From Eleginops maclovinus (lineage: Eukaryota > Chordata > Actinopteri > Perciformes > Eleginopidae): a stretch of 64,000 nt of DNA. The stretch lies in assembly GCF_036324505.1 (NCBI RefSeq), contig NC_086352.1, positions 33,536,358-33,600,357 of the forward strand. Reading direction: 5' to 3'. This document shows, one piece after another, positions 46,401 to 57,880 of the stretch (the stretch's first letter is position 1; each line of letters opens with the position of its first letter). The notes beneath the pieces are model-generated. The model was given only the letters and a program-made list of their open reading frames with translations, made no database searches and was not told the DNA's origin. The position numbers and the translations under genes were made by a program.

Positions 46401-49400
46401 TTACAAATGTACCTTTCAGAAAAAAACTACCCAAATATAAGCTTTAAACAGTGCTATATCTACTCCAAATCACTTAATTTCCCTTGTGTTTGAGAAAAAC
46501 TCAGTCTGCATTGGATATGCAAGTGAGATAAACATTTCAGGATCAAAAAAGCTCCATCAGAGAGTTTAGCTCCCAACCTCAAACAGACAGGCTGCGCTCT
46601 CAGGGCTGAAACATCCTGAGCCGTGCCCTAGTTCTGTTCACATGTTCTGGAGAGGATCAAATTTAACATGTGTCTATAAGGCATTCTCAAAGATACGTTT
46701 CATGATAACAAAGCGGCTCCATCATAAAGAAATAAAACTGAAAATGAACTCAAAATAAAGATGCCATTGAGGCACCAGATAGCGAGTCTTAGGCAGGGTA
46801 AAGATCGTATACCCAGGCAAGAAGATCTTTTTGTGGAGTTTGTTCCAATGATCCAAAATACCACAGTACAATTTTTACCCTTTCTGTGCCAATCCCACCT
46901 CCACCTCCAATAAATACCTCATCCCCCAAATCTGCCTTCAAAATAAAAGCATAAGCACAACTTAACTGAAATACATAATATAAATAATGATTAACATACT
47001 TTTAACAAAAACAGCAAGACAATTAAATATTATCAACATAAAGCTCCCTTAATAATATTCTGATGTTGTTTTAGGTGCGTTCTGTTATCAAAGTATTCAT
47101 TTTTCATTATGTTCCTCAGACAACCAAAGAGATGGTGGCTCGGTCCTGCGCCACCATAGTCACACATCCCTTTCATGGTACGTGCATTTCTTTATGGCTA
47201 TAGAAGCAGCATCCATGGTGTATTTGTGTGTGGGGAGACTTTATTATTTTTACATTATTATGTCACGTCTGTTTCCCGCCACTTGTTTTTCAGTGATTAC
47301 TTTGCGATGTATGGTCCAGTTTATTGGGAGGGAAACAAAATACAGGTAAGGTTTTCATGTTCACACACACAGCTCAATGAAACCATGACATAAATTAAAA
47401 ACGTAAACACATAAATGGATATCTTCTGTCCTCAGTGGGGTGTTTGACTCAATCGTCACAATCTACAGAGAGGAAGGCGTGCTGGGATTCTTTGCGTAAG
47501 TTTCACTCCGATGTCTTCCTCTTGGTTTTTGTACTGCTTTGGTCATACACTCTCTGAGAAAGCAGGAACACTTCTAGCAAGGAGTCCAGGCTTTAGTGAA
47601 GAGGTGTGCAGATGTGTTGATTGATCAAAAAATAAATAAATAGAGAGTGAAGTGAATACGCAGAATCATCATTAAGACATGACAACAGGACGTTTATTTA
47701 GTCCAGTCCCACACTGACACAGCCTGAAAAAGGAAGACTTGTAGTGTTCATTTCCTCTTTCCCAGCAGTATAATGTCATGTCCAGCATGCTGATTATTGT
47801 GCTGGTGTGTTAATGAGTAACCCTGCTTTGTTCCTGCAGCGGTTTGATACCCCGCCTACTCTGTGACGTCCTGTCTCTGTGGATCTGCAACCTGCTGGCT
47901 CACTCCATCAACACGTACGCCATCGATGACTCGGTACGCCGCTTCCCTCACACTCAGGACTCAGTCCAGGCTTCTGTGATCTGTATCAGGCAGGATTTAC
48001 CCTGCAGTGGAGGAAGAAATACTTCATCAATTTTAGACCCGGCTGCAGATTAATTAGTTTTTTTCCGAGCTGGAACAATGTGTCTTGTGTCAGCACTTTT
48101 TTATCTCGTTAAGATGAAGCGAGATAACAGTTTAGAGAAGGGAGGCACATTTTTAAAGACCTTCCATTGGATGTGTTGATAACTGCTAGGAATTAAAAAT
48201 AGAGGCACATTTTTTCCATGACAAAAGCTATTTTAAACTACTGGCAGGACCTTTAATAACCACTAACTTGAAAGTAATTGTTTTATTTCAGCAATAAATA
48301 AAATCATAGTTTCATGTATGATAAAGTAATGCCCTCACTTAAATTAGTTGATTTTGCTATGGAAGAAAATGCTATTGGACATACACTTGTAACAACAGAT
48401 TATTAAATTGGATTAAACATGCTGGGTAAATAAGCGCTTTTATCTACATTATGTAACCTTTGTTAAAATGTCTAAACCTTTCCAAATTACAAACTTACTG
48501 AAATAACTATCCCAGTAACGGTCCATTTACTGGAGTCGCCTTTAACAACGTATCATGCACAGTGTTGTTTTCAAGAAGCTGTCATAAATTGACAAAATAT
48601 AAATAAATGCCTCTTTATCTAGATATCTGTGATTCGATGTCTAACCCTCAGCGCTTCCTCTCCATGCTGAGGGTTTAGGTCTCTCCTCTAGAACTAACTG
48701 TTGTTCTGCTCCTCTCTACAGATGAGTCACACAGGAGAAATCAAGAACTGCTCCCAGGCAGTGACAGGGGTGAGTAAAATCAACATGGCCGCCTGTCAGC
48801 GTTTCGTTTGTGGTTTCCTCATGTTGCTCTGCTCTTCTTCCAGTTCTTCGCCAGTATGCTCACATACCCTTTTGTCCTGGTGTCAAACCTCATGGCGGTT
48901 AATAACTGCGGGTGAGTGATCCGGGTCTTCTCTGCTGTGAATCCTCTGCTGTTGATCCAACAGACTCTAAATTAACTGTGTTTCCACAGGCTGGCTGGAG
49001 GTCTGCCCCCCTACGCCTCAGTATACCCCACCTGGGTGGACTGCTGGAGGCATCTAAGCAGAGAGGTACACGCATCACACTTACTTTATTTTGTAGTAAT
49101 TGTATATCCCTGAAACATTACACTACAAGAGACTGCGTTTTTGTCCTGTTTCTACCCGGTTATTATTGATCACAGCAGTTATTAAGTGCATGTATTTATT
49201 ATTTTTTTGAGCTGCTTGTACTCTCATAGAGAAAGGAAATCTGAGGGGGGGAATATTCAAGGCTTTCAAAGTTGTTTTTTTAAATAGATAGTGATTGAAA
49301 GTGCTTGAATTAATATATTTCAAGCCAGAATAAAAAACAATCAGCAGTCATATTTACAGTTATGGTTGCATGCTGGGATTTGAGTGAAAACATGTTTACA

Positions 49401-50161
49401 GACTTATTTTAGGCTTTTGTATTTTATGTTTCAGTAATTATATTCCCATGAAACATTTCCCATTTTCTACCAGTTTTAAAAAAAATTCATAACAAATGTT
49501 TGACTGTAACTATTTACAGCACAACCATTTTGAGGTACTTGTATTTGAGTATTTCTATTTCTGCTACTCTACTTCTTCACGAAATATTTAGTTTTTTACT
49601 GCATTTCTTTTAAATGTTACTTTTTGACAGTTTCAGAATAATACAGTTTGTAAAAAATATATAAATCATCAGTAATGATCCATATGTTATACGTTAAACC
49701 ATCCAGCATTATAAACAGTCATTTTAAAAAAGCTGCTTTGGTATTTTAAGAATATTTAGATGTTTATAAAACCTCAATTAGAGTTGCAGGACTTTAGATG
49801 CTACACTGTGGTATTGTTGCTTTTAATTTCGTAAAAGAGTTAAGTTTTTGTATATTGAGACCATATCATCAGGTCCAGCTGATTAATAATGCTCATAATG
49901 AAGTCATTTCTTCATCATCTGTTTTTGTGATCTTGGTTCTAATGAGTTCCTGCAGCTGATGCAGGATGACATCACCTATGATCTTCTTGTTAATGGTTCC
50001 TTTAAAGATCAGCTGTTTTCATTATTATACACCCCAGCCACTACTAAACACTTCTTATCTTCTCTTGTTTCCAGGGCAACATGAGCAGAGGCAACAGTTT
50101 ATTTTTCCGGAAGCTTCCGGCAGGAAAGATGTACGCAGTGGAACAGAAGAGATTTTTTTAA
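40453..50161 (+). CDS. mtch2: Mitochondrial carrier homolog 2
   Basis: Coding exons: 40453-40539, 42132-42216, 45241-45347, 45829-45852, 45936-45992, 47120-47177, 47294-47345, 47436-47495, 47840-47933, 48722-48769, 48844-48911, 48990-49065, 50075-50161. They sum to 903 nt, 300 residues plus stop, close to the 303 of human MTCH2. Recognisable segments: [75 protein letters not shown], the [17 protein letters not shown] block and the C-terminal [22 protein letters not shown]2 is an atypical SLC25-fold protein of the mitochondrial outer membrane, known as a tBID receptor and as an insertase for tail-anchored proteins. Introns 1, 2 and 12 carry transposon debris. Poly(A) signal AATAAA at 50320-50325. 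All junctions fit GT/AG and keep frame. Confidence 0.95.
41364..41863. mobile_element. Non-autonomous hAT-like element in mtch2 intron 1
   Basis: Starts CAGTGATGGAACAAGTACTC and ends TTAGTTACTTTAGATCACTG, so the termini are imperfect inverted repeats of the CAGTGnTGGAA type. The interior repeats AAGTAAAAGTACT and similar words. No exact 8-bp duplication was found. Confidence 0.72.
42467..44000 (-). mobile_element. hAT remnant in mtch2 intron 2
   Basis: A possible terminus CAGTGGTGCCGGAACG is at 42467 and a possible opposite end CCCACACTG is near 44000; the interior contains a hAT transposase C-terminus on the minus strand. Limits are approximate and no target duplication was found. A 13-base G run at 42402-42414 lies just outside. 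Confidence 0.6.
43435..43737 (-). pseudogene. hAT transposase C-terminal (dimerisation) fragment, ZMYM1-like
   Basis: The 100-residue frame reads [40 protein letters not shown] and [19 protein letters not shown], the C-terminal dimerisation region of hAT transposases of the ZMYM1/TTF-type group. The rest of the enzyme is missing or unreadable; a short frame at 43772-43954 may continue the family. Dead remnant within an mtch2 intron. Confidence 0.8.
45385..45485. repeat. Retroposon tail-like fragment in mtch2 intron 3
   Basis: An imperfect ATA repeat followed by 'aaaactttatttgtatagcacctt' resembles the tail of fish LINE/SINE elements. Short and unassigned. Confidence 0.4.
49505..49830 (-). 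repeat. Degenerate AGTACTT-family repeat in mtch2 intron 12
   Basis: Wording such as 'gaggtacttgtatttgagtatt' and 'ttctgctactctacttcttcac' followed by an AT-rich tract matches the interior of the CAGTGnTGGAA repeats elsewhere in the window, without clear ends. Confidence 0.5.
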
Positions 50162-50349
50162 AAAGCCTCAAGAAACTGAGCTGAACATAGTTGTGATAAT
50201 AAAAAAAAAAATCATCATTGCCTGATCCGGGGGTGGGACATTCGGCACTTAACTTTTTTTTTTTGTATGCACTTGTTTACCATGAAGGTTTTTTTTCCTG
50301 ACAACCTGCCATCATGTGAAATAAAAACACTTTAATTTCCAGTTAATTT

Positions 50350-51266
50350 TCAGCAGGCTTTGTTTATTAACATAAACTAACTGGTTGAAACTGCAGGGCT
50401 GTAACATAATGGAGCAATCATCTCGTTTTGAAAACCCACATGGCATGGCTCATGTGTCTGAAAAGTGTTGACAGACCAATGTGTAAGCGCCCCCCCTTTC
50501 CCATGTTTTTTTAAAAACTTTAGATTAACGTAAATGGACCCCCCCCCCCCCCTTCATCTGTGTGATGAGACTTGTTTGTTGAGAACAGCACTACAGTCTG
50601 CATGTGGTAACGTCTAATGACTGACATGTTGGTGAGGAGTGGGACCCTCGTCCTGTGGTCTGTCTCGATGTGTTCATGGTCGGAGAGCTGCTTGGCAGGC
50701 GTAATGCTGGCATACAGGAGGGGGGACTCTGAGGAGATGGATGTTCAGGAGCATGTTTTGGATGCATAGAGGGAGCCTGAGTGCTTGTATCAACTCATTG
50801 ACTGACCCAAATAAAAACTGCTTTTTTTGACCCTGTCTTTTTTTTTTTATTGAGGTGTTTTATGGACTATTCCCTGGGAAACACAATTATCCAGTACACA
50901 CATTTATCACAGCTCCTTTTTGAAGTTGGTGAATTTAAGGGGTAAAAAGCAACACCCTGGAGTGAAATGAGTATTTGATTATGAACCGTTTTTAATTTAT
51001 TATCTAAAAACAGGGACGATTTCAAAGGTGTTTTATTTTGGAAATCATACATCAGAATGTGCTGATCTTCTGAGTGGCCTGCTACTACCCTGGAGGGAAA
51101 TGAGTCTTTCATTCGGCAATGATCTTTTGATTTGGAAATCACACATCATAATGTCATGTTATTTTTGGAGTGACTTTCTGTGATGGCCATTTATTAACAC
51201 CAATTGAAAAGAGTCACCCAGTGGAAGTGGAAAGTTCAATTTTATGATCAGATATGTCTTCATAAA
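50350..51266. other. Spacer 3' of mtch2 with a degenerate direct repeat
   Basis: A unit reading 'accctggagtgaaatgagt ... tttggaaatcatacatca' (about 50950-51083) recurs as 'accctggagggaaatgagt ... tttggaaatcacacatca' (about 51088-51180). A 12-base C run lies at about 50538-50551 and a second AATAAA near 50810. No gene. Confidence 0.6.
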
Positions 51267-51277
51267 TGTATAAGTGT

Positions 51278-52511
51278 AACATTTCCATCCATCCATCTTC
51301 TCCCGCTTTTCCGTCAGGGTCGCGGAGGTAACAGCTCCAGCAGAGAGCCCCAAACTTTCCTTTCCCTGGCCACATCAACCAGCTCTGACTGGGGGATTCC
51401 AAGACGCTCCCAGGCCAGCGAAGAGATATAATCCCTCCACCTGGTCCTAGGTCTACCCCTCGGTCTCTTCCCAGCTGGACGTGCCTGGAACACCTCCCTA
51501 GGGAGGCGCCCGAACCACCTCAACTGGCTCCTTTCAATGCGAAGGAGCAGCGGTTCTACTCCGAGTCCCTCCCGGATGACTGAACTTCTCACCTTATCCC
51601 TAAGGGAGATGCCAGCCACCCTGCAGAGAAATCCCATTTCGGCCGCTTGTATCCCGGATCTCGTTCTTTCGGTCATGACCCATCCTTCATGACCATAGGT
51701 GAGGGTAGGAACGAAGATGGCCCGGTAGACAGAGAGCTTTGCCTTCTGGCTCAGCTCTCTTTTCGTCACAACGGTGCGGTAAAGCGACTGCAGTACCGCT
51801 CCCGCTGCTCCGATTCTCCGTCCCATCTCACGCTCCATTGTTCCCTCACTCGAGAACAAGACCCCGAGATACTTGAACTCCTTCACTTGGGGTAAGGCTT
51901 CATTCCCTACCTGGAGTGGACTGTCCATCGGTTTCCTGCTGAGAACCATGGCCTCAGATTTGGAGGTGCTGATCCTCATCCCAGCCGCTTCACACTCGGC
52001 CGCGAACCGATCCAGTGAGTGTTGAAGGTCACAGACCGATGAAGCCATTAGGACCACATCATCTGCAAAAGCAGTGGTGCAATCCTTAGCCCACCGAACT
52101 GCAGACCCCCTCCCCCACGACTACGCCTCGAAATCCTGTCCATGAATATCACAAACAGGATTGGTGACAAAGCGCAGCCCTGGCGGAGGCAAACCCTCAC
52201 CGGAAATCGGTCCGACGTGCTGCCGAGGACCCGGACACAGCTTTCGCTTTGGGAGTACAGAGATTGGATGGCCCTGAGTAGAGACCCCCTCACCCCATAC
52301 TCCCGCAGCACCTCCCACAGTATCTCCCTGGGAACCCGGTCATACACCTTCTCCAAATCCACAAATCGGCCGGACCCTCCTTTCCAGCACCTTAGAGTAA
52401 ACTTTCCCAGGGAGGTTGAGTAATGTGATGCCTCTGTAATTGGCACACACCCTCTGATCCCCCTTTTTAAAAAGAGAACCACCACCCCGGTCTGCCACTC
52501 CTTCGGTACTG
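51278..52511 (-). mobile_element. 5'-truncated RTE-like LINE with 11-bp target duplication
   Basis: Flanked by the direct repeat TGTATAAGTGT (51267-51277 and 52512-52522). The 3' end lies on the left, with the GGATGGATGG-type tail that fish RTE-like elements carry. The element holds the C-terminal half of the reverse-transcriptase gene and is truncated at its 5' (right) end, as expected for incomplete target-primed reverse transcription. Confidence 0.88.
51314..52485 (-). pseudogene. RTE-like reverse transcriptase, C-terminal half, one frameshift
   Basis: Frame 1 (to 52048) reads GRFVDLEKVYDRVPREILWE (palm motif with catalytic Asp) and CLRQGCALSPILFVIFMDRI. At about 52065-52075 the frame shifts: the catalytic FADD falls in the other frame and is followed by VLMASSVCDLQHSLDRFAAE, FKYLGVLFSSEGTMEREMGR, LTYGHEGWVMTERTRSGIQA and the basic GKRPRGRPRTRWRDYI near the end at 51314. 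Apart from this shift the visible part is well kept, so insertion is probably fairly recent. Confidence 0.88.
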
Positions 52512-52522
52512 TGTATAAGTGT

Positions 52523-53669
52523 TAAATTTGAGAAAGTATTCACTATGTATGTCAATTATTGTTGATTTCATTATTTAGTACATATTTCTTAATTTAATCA
52601 CCAGTATATATGAATATTCTAGGTACGTTTTGAGGTATGTGTAAGGTATATTTGTTGAGTATAGTAAGCGCTTTTATTTTGAAGGCAGTTTTTACAGGCC
52701 TCTGTAACACATAGGATATAGTTAAAAGGCTTCAAGCAAGTGATCAAAATGCAAGCTCCCATTATAAAATTACGTTTTATTTATTTTTTTCTCTCTGTCC
52801 CGGGCTCTGTATAAAATTGATCTGTTGTAACAATAAATAGACTTCTTCCTCGCATCAAAATATGCCGTACGCTGGATCTTTAAATTAGATTTTCAAGGAG
52901 TGGGACCATTGATCTAAGAGCTTCCTGAACAGACAATATCAAATGCATCCCATCAAGCGTTGTGTCCATTATAGCATAGATATTTTATTGAGCTGCTGCA
53001 ATGCAAAAAAATCCCAAATTGGGATCAATAAAGTACTTATCTATCTATATTTTTCTCAGTGCTGTTGAACTACAATATTGACCCAAAACAGTAAAGGTGG
53101 ACCAAATGTGGATTAATCCACTGCTACAAATAGTACCTGACAAATGGACCATGTTCTCCTGTGTGAGTAACATTTGATTAGAAATTACAGAGTCAAGCTA
53201 CTCTTTAAAATGATGTAGCCACAGTAAGTATTGAGAGGCGGACAACCATGTTGTAGGCTTTGGTCTGATCCCAGTATCACACGTGAAGCATCTTCAGATT
53301 GAAACCACTGACACGTGTGCAATTCAGTGTTAGTGACAAGAAAGTAATGACATTATTGGAGTTAGCCTGTTAAATATTACGGACTTCAATATTTATCCTG
53401 GGATGATTCAGACCCAAATACAGGTGTTAACTTCCAATAGCTCCTCGATCCCAATGAAGTAACAAACTAAATATGTCAACTATCCTCGACAAGAGTGGCA
53501 TTAGTAATGAACTGTCTTCAGGTGAAGTGTAAAAGTGCTTTGTAGCAACGGATAAAATGAATACTCACTTCATGAATAACTGCTGAAGAATAAAAGGAGT
53601 AATACACGTAAATCCCTAGAAACATTTCTCCACTTGAGTTCTTGAGGGGAGCAGGAGACAGCCTCCTCC
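52523..53669. other. Spacer between the LINE and znf414
   Basis: No gene recognised. A LINE-tail-like sequence ('ccaaattgggatcaataaagtactta' followed by TATC repeats) is at about 53005-53050. The left part of 53640-53669 is the likely start of the znf414 3' UTR. Confidence 0.5.
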
Positions 53670-56600
53670 CTACGTGTTGGGGGCCGCGCTCCCTGTGTCT
53701 TCTGCTGCTTTGTTCCCGCTGTGTTTAGTGGAGATGTGCTGAGTCATCTCCTTGCGGCTGGTTACCACGTGGCCACACTGCACACACGTGTAGCGCCCTT
53801 TGGTGTGCTCCCACAGGACACGTCTGCTGCAGGACCCTGACAAAAGGAAGCACAAATTCATATCTAAAAAATCGTATTTCTTCTGCACTGACATCTGCCT
53901 TTACAGAGGGAGTTGATGTCAGCTTGAGTGAGGCTCATTCCAAACTGCACCCCTACACACTACCCGTCCATTTGCATGTTCCCGTGGAGGGCCTGCCACA
54001 TTAAGTGCCGTTCCAAACCAACGAGTGTGGAGGGGGAGTGGGTTATCAATCCCTAATAGCGAGTCTGCATCGCAGCTGACTTCACCTGCTGCTCTACCTG
54101 ACCAGACTCACCGCTGTGTGTGTCCGTCAGGAAACACGCTGTGTACAAACAGTTCCTGCAAACATTTACACTGGTGAACTGCAGAAATCAAGATTTTTTG
54201 TAGGTCAGTAGCCCTGTCTAGAAAACAGAGTGAATTTAATTATAAAATGATGTATATTTACAGACACGTTTGAAAACCAAGCAGCTTATAAACATCATAT
54301 TTTAATAAAGAAACGCCAGTCAAGATTTTGGGGATTTTATTTTAGTTTATTTTAGTATTTGAAACCGTTGTTACGAAATTTTACTGTTTCTACCAGAGAG
54401 AGGGGAGTTTGTCCCAAAGCTTGCCGCTGTATTCACACCTTCCGCCTGAGAGGAGGGGGCCTCATTCAGCTGCGAATGAGTCTACATACGGAGTTCACTC
54501 CATCACGGAGAGGGTAGGGTGTGGTTTGGAATTGAGTCTGAGTCTGCTGCTTTTAGTCTCATACGTACTTTCTGCAGATGTGCATGCTGTTCCATTTCAA
54601 ATGTCTACCCAAGACCGGAGGATAACGCCATATATCCTTAAAAGACTGCTTACACAACCTCTCTTTGAACAATAAATACATCTATTTTTCTTATTCTTGG
54701 CTACAGGTTGGACAACATTTGATAATAATAATAAATTATTTGTATGCCGCTTTTCTGGGACTCAAAGTCGCTTTGTAATATAATGGAGGGTTTGGGTGGG
54801 GGGAGTACAAACAAAGACGATCAATGAGCATGTATTGGCTATGGGTAGACAGAGGAGGAGAGATGAGTTCTGAGGTGGGACTTGACCTGAGGGTCTCGGA
54901 ATCACAGAAATCTTTGGGGAGGGAACTCCAGAGTCTGCGAGCTGCCACAAAAAATGTCTGTCCCCAAAGCGGTGGAGATTGAACTTGAGGGTGTACTGTA
55001 TAGGAGACCGGCTGAGGTGGATCTGAGGGACCGTGGGGGTTGGTAAGGGTGAGGAGACCAGTATTTTGTAGTTGATGCGGTGGGGAGATGAGAAGCCAGT
55101 TAAGTTCTTTGAGGACTGGGGGGATGGGGTGCTATGTGTGTGAGGAGTGTGTTCAGTCTGCAAGGTAACAAAACCTATTGTACCTCTATTTCAGAAACTC
55201 CGGTTCTTTACTATTTTTGACATCATTCAGTTTTCCTAATAAGTGTTTTTACATTTGGGTCTCATCCTGCATTGTAGGTTATTTGTAATATATATATTTT
55301 TTATAATAAATAAATACAGATCTGGGGCAGGTATATTATTTTTGGATGAAGTAATTTCATGACCATTTAACACCTTTAGTGAATTTACCTCGTGCACTTT
55401 AAGGGCAGCCACAGCTGGCAGGTTATGCTCACCTTGATTCTTCCTCCACACAGCCGAGGGCCCAGGAGGAGCTGATCCTGGAGCGGGGGGGATGGCCTCA
55501 GGGGACCAGGTCTGTGTCGGGTGCGGCCCCTGGGTGGGAGTTAATGGTGGGACCCAAGAGTGTAAAGACGGAGTCGGATCAGAGTTGATGGGAGGCTGTG
55601 GAGCTGCCTCTGTGAGCTGCAGAGGAGCAGGATGGGGAGGGGCGCTCTCCAGGTTAGACTTGAAGGGGGGGCCGAGGAGCGGAGGCTCATCAGGCTCCAG
55701 CTTCACCGCAGCCGGGAAGGAGGCGTCTGGGATTAGGATCTGAGAGGGGGCAGACACTGCTTCCAGCCAGGGGGGCTTATGGTCCACATCCATGGGGGCC
55801 ATGTTTGGGTGGGTGACAGCAGTGTCAGTGGGCTTGGCTTTTCCTCGCATCACTTTGGAGCAGGTGTGCAGGTGGGCCAGGAGGCCGCGGTAGGAACGCA
55901 GCTTTGTGCGACAACTCTCACACCTTCACAGAGAGAGGAACATCCCATCACTCAAAACGTGTGAGCAGCTGAATTTCTATAATATCTATTATCATTTCGA
56001 TTTGCAATAGAGTCCTTAATGACCTCAATACACAGAAACATGTCTACTAATGCACAGTCAGCTGAGAGTCAAATGAATACCGACTCACACAAAGAAGATG
56101 TTGGGCTTGTGGTGATGCCTCATGTGTTCCATCAGCTTCTGCATGTTGGGGAAGGAACCACTGCATCCCACTGTGGAGCACAGCATCACTTTTCCTGCGG
56201 GGGGGGGCAGAGATGATGAGATGTAGGCTCTCTCACTAAGCAGAGATGCAGACTTTCCATTCTCATCTCCAACCAAAAACACTCTAAAGCTAAACAGTAC
56301 AGCCAGAATGGACTGTTTTTAACCAATACAACTACAGGTGCCCCCCAAGGCGAATTACCACTTGAATGAAGTCTTTAATGGGAAGAGACTTTGGGACAGG
56401 GATTCTGTCAGGTGGGTAAAAAGTATTAATCAACATGGAGTGTGATGAATGTGCTAATAGATACGATAGCTCGTTCTGTCAAATGGTCAAGTTACAACTA
56501 CTAAGATTTAAAATACAAACCCTTCCAACCCCTTCTCCCTTGGACAAACATTGGGACAGAGGTCCAAGAAGTACTCAGATCTTGTACTTGAGTAAAGTAG

Positions 56601-57433
56601 AAGTACTCAGATCTTGTATTTGAGTAAAGTAGAAGTACTCAGATCTTGTACTTGAGTAAAGTAGAAGTACTAGAGTGTAGGAATACTCTGTCACAGTAAA
56701 AGTCCTGCATTCTAAATGTTCCTCCAGTGAAAGTAGAAAGTACTCAGATCTTGTACTTGAGTAAAGTAGAAGTACCACAGTGTAGGAATACTCTCTCACA
56801 GTAAAAGTCCTGCATTCTAAATGTTCCTCCAGTAAAAGTAGAAAGTACTCTCATCTAAATGTACTTAAAGTAGCGACAGTAAAAGTAGTCATTGTTTGAT
56901 TGGTCCATTTCAGAATAATATCTCTGATATGTTTTATAATGATTGATCATTAAAGTGTTCTCAGAGCTGGTAAAGCTGCAGCTAGTTTGAATGGCTTTGT
57001 ATACTACAGGGTAGCTGCTGGATTGTTGGCTGATCATATTTACCATCATTAATCCAGATCTGTAAAGTAACTAAAGGGATTAAATACATGTAGTGGGGTA
57101 GAAGTACAAAGTTTGCCTCTGAATTGTATTGGAGTGGAGTTAACCCCAAATAGTACAGTACTTGAGTAAATGTATTTGACACCACTGCTTTGCGAGTCAT
57201 TCATCTGCATAAAGTTACTATGCTATTACCTTACATTAAAACAACAAAACAATGGTTGATAACCCACTGAGTGCCGACCCAATGAGCCACTCACTGAACA
57301 GTGTCCTTAACGCCCACCCTGAGCCTCCTCACCCGGCAGAGACTGCGCTGAGATCTCATGGTCCTTGATGTGGCTTTCAAGAGCAGGCCGGGTCTGTGTA
57401 CACCCGCTTGCAGCCGTGTAGTGGACACGACAT
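53670..57433 (-). CDS. znf414: Zinc finger protein 414, with an apparent one-base frameshift
   Basis: Coding exons: 57333-57433, 56089-56194, 55433-55923, 53670-53836. A C2H2 zinc-finger nuclear protein: finger 1 starts MSCPLHGCKRVYTDPA; finger 2 has VMLCSTVGCSGSFPNMQKLM with EHMRHHH; then CESCRTKLRSYRGLLAHLHT; then a long proline-rich linker; then a last finger YTCVQCGHVVTSRKEMTQH. The match in finger order and linker type points to ZNF414, a poorly characterised putative transcription regulator. In exon 1 an extra base near 57385 (GCC-T-GCT) shifts the frame into an early TGA. Without it the four exons total 864 nt, exactly 288 codons, and the expected ALESHIKDHEISAQSLPG follows. This may be a sequencing error or a real lesion. 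An untranslated first exon may lie near 57670-57790. Confidence 0.85.
54721..55150 (-). repeat. Dispersed repeat in znf414 intron 3
   Basis: Starts after an ATA-rich tract with 'attatttgtatgccgctttt' and 'actcaaagtcgctttgtaat', a common fish retroposon-tail wording. It continues as G-rich sequence with a long open frame on the minus strand that I do not recognise as a protein domain. Confidence 0.5.
56557..57187. mobile_element. CAGTGnTGGAA-family hAT-like element in znf414 intron 1, internally expanded
   Basis: Begins CAGAGGTCCAAGAAGTACTC and ends GTATTTGACACCACTG, imperfect inverted termini. Inside, a unit of about 37 bp (AGTACTCAGATCTTGTACTT plus GAGTAAAGTAGA) occurs three times in a row. 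A longer block of about 130 bp containing it ('gtaggaatactct', 'gtaaaagtcctgcattctaa') recurs once more. No coding capacity. Confidence 0.75.
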
Positions 57434-57539
57434 CCTCTTGTTTACTGAAATAGAAAAACAACTCCTTATACATTCCGTGACATTTTGTGTTCAGTTATGT
57501 GAAAGTGACAAACGTGAGGACATTAGCTACAGAACTCAA

Positions 57540-57880
57540 GCTGGTTAGCATGCAAGCTAGCTCGCTAAGCTAGTTTGCATGCTAATTTAGTTAGCTAGCG
57601 CCGCTAAGCAGAATGGGGCAAACCATAGCTAGTTTGCATATTGTTTCAGTGTTTGAGTTAAATTACAAACCTCCCATTCCAGATTCAGGTGGTTGTAAGA
57701 CTGTGCTGCCCGCAGACATCATAGTGAACGGAGCAGTGCAGCTCTGCAGCGACAACACAGAGGAAGATAGAAAACGGACTACAAGAACCAGGATGCAATG
57801 CCACAAAAACACAGAACATATGCGCTTTAAAAAGTAATAGGCCCTGATCATTTTACTATTGCAAATGTGTAAGATTGATC
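57540..57880 (-). promoter_or_regulatory. Probable znf414 5' region
   Basis: Upstream of the coding start, an acceptor (CTATTTCAG) precedes the ATG by about 11 nt, implying a 5'-UTR exon. On the minus strand 'ggaatgggaggtttgtaa' (about 57662-57680) offers a donor. Between them, 57545-57600 is rich in GCTAGC/GCATGC near-palindromes. Tentative. Confidence 0.35.

Noticed and set aside
54762..55163. Minus-strand 133-residue frame in znf414 intron 3
   Set aside because: No domain recognised; the region has the wording of a dispersed retroposon-like repeat, so it was listed as a repeat.
55492..55743. Gly-rich plus-strand frame
   Set aside because: Antisense of the proline-rich linker of znf414.
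57540..57610. GCTAGC/GCATGC near-palindromes as a possible functional hairpin
   Set aside because: Such words are common in fish 5' regions and introns (also near 41030-41060 and 41320-41345); no specific structure or RNA family could be supported.
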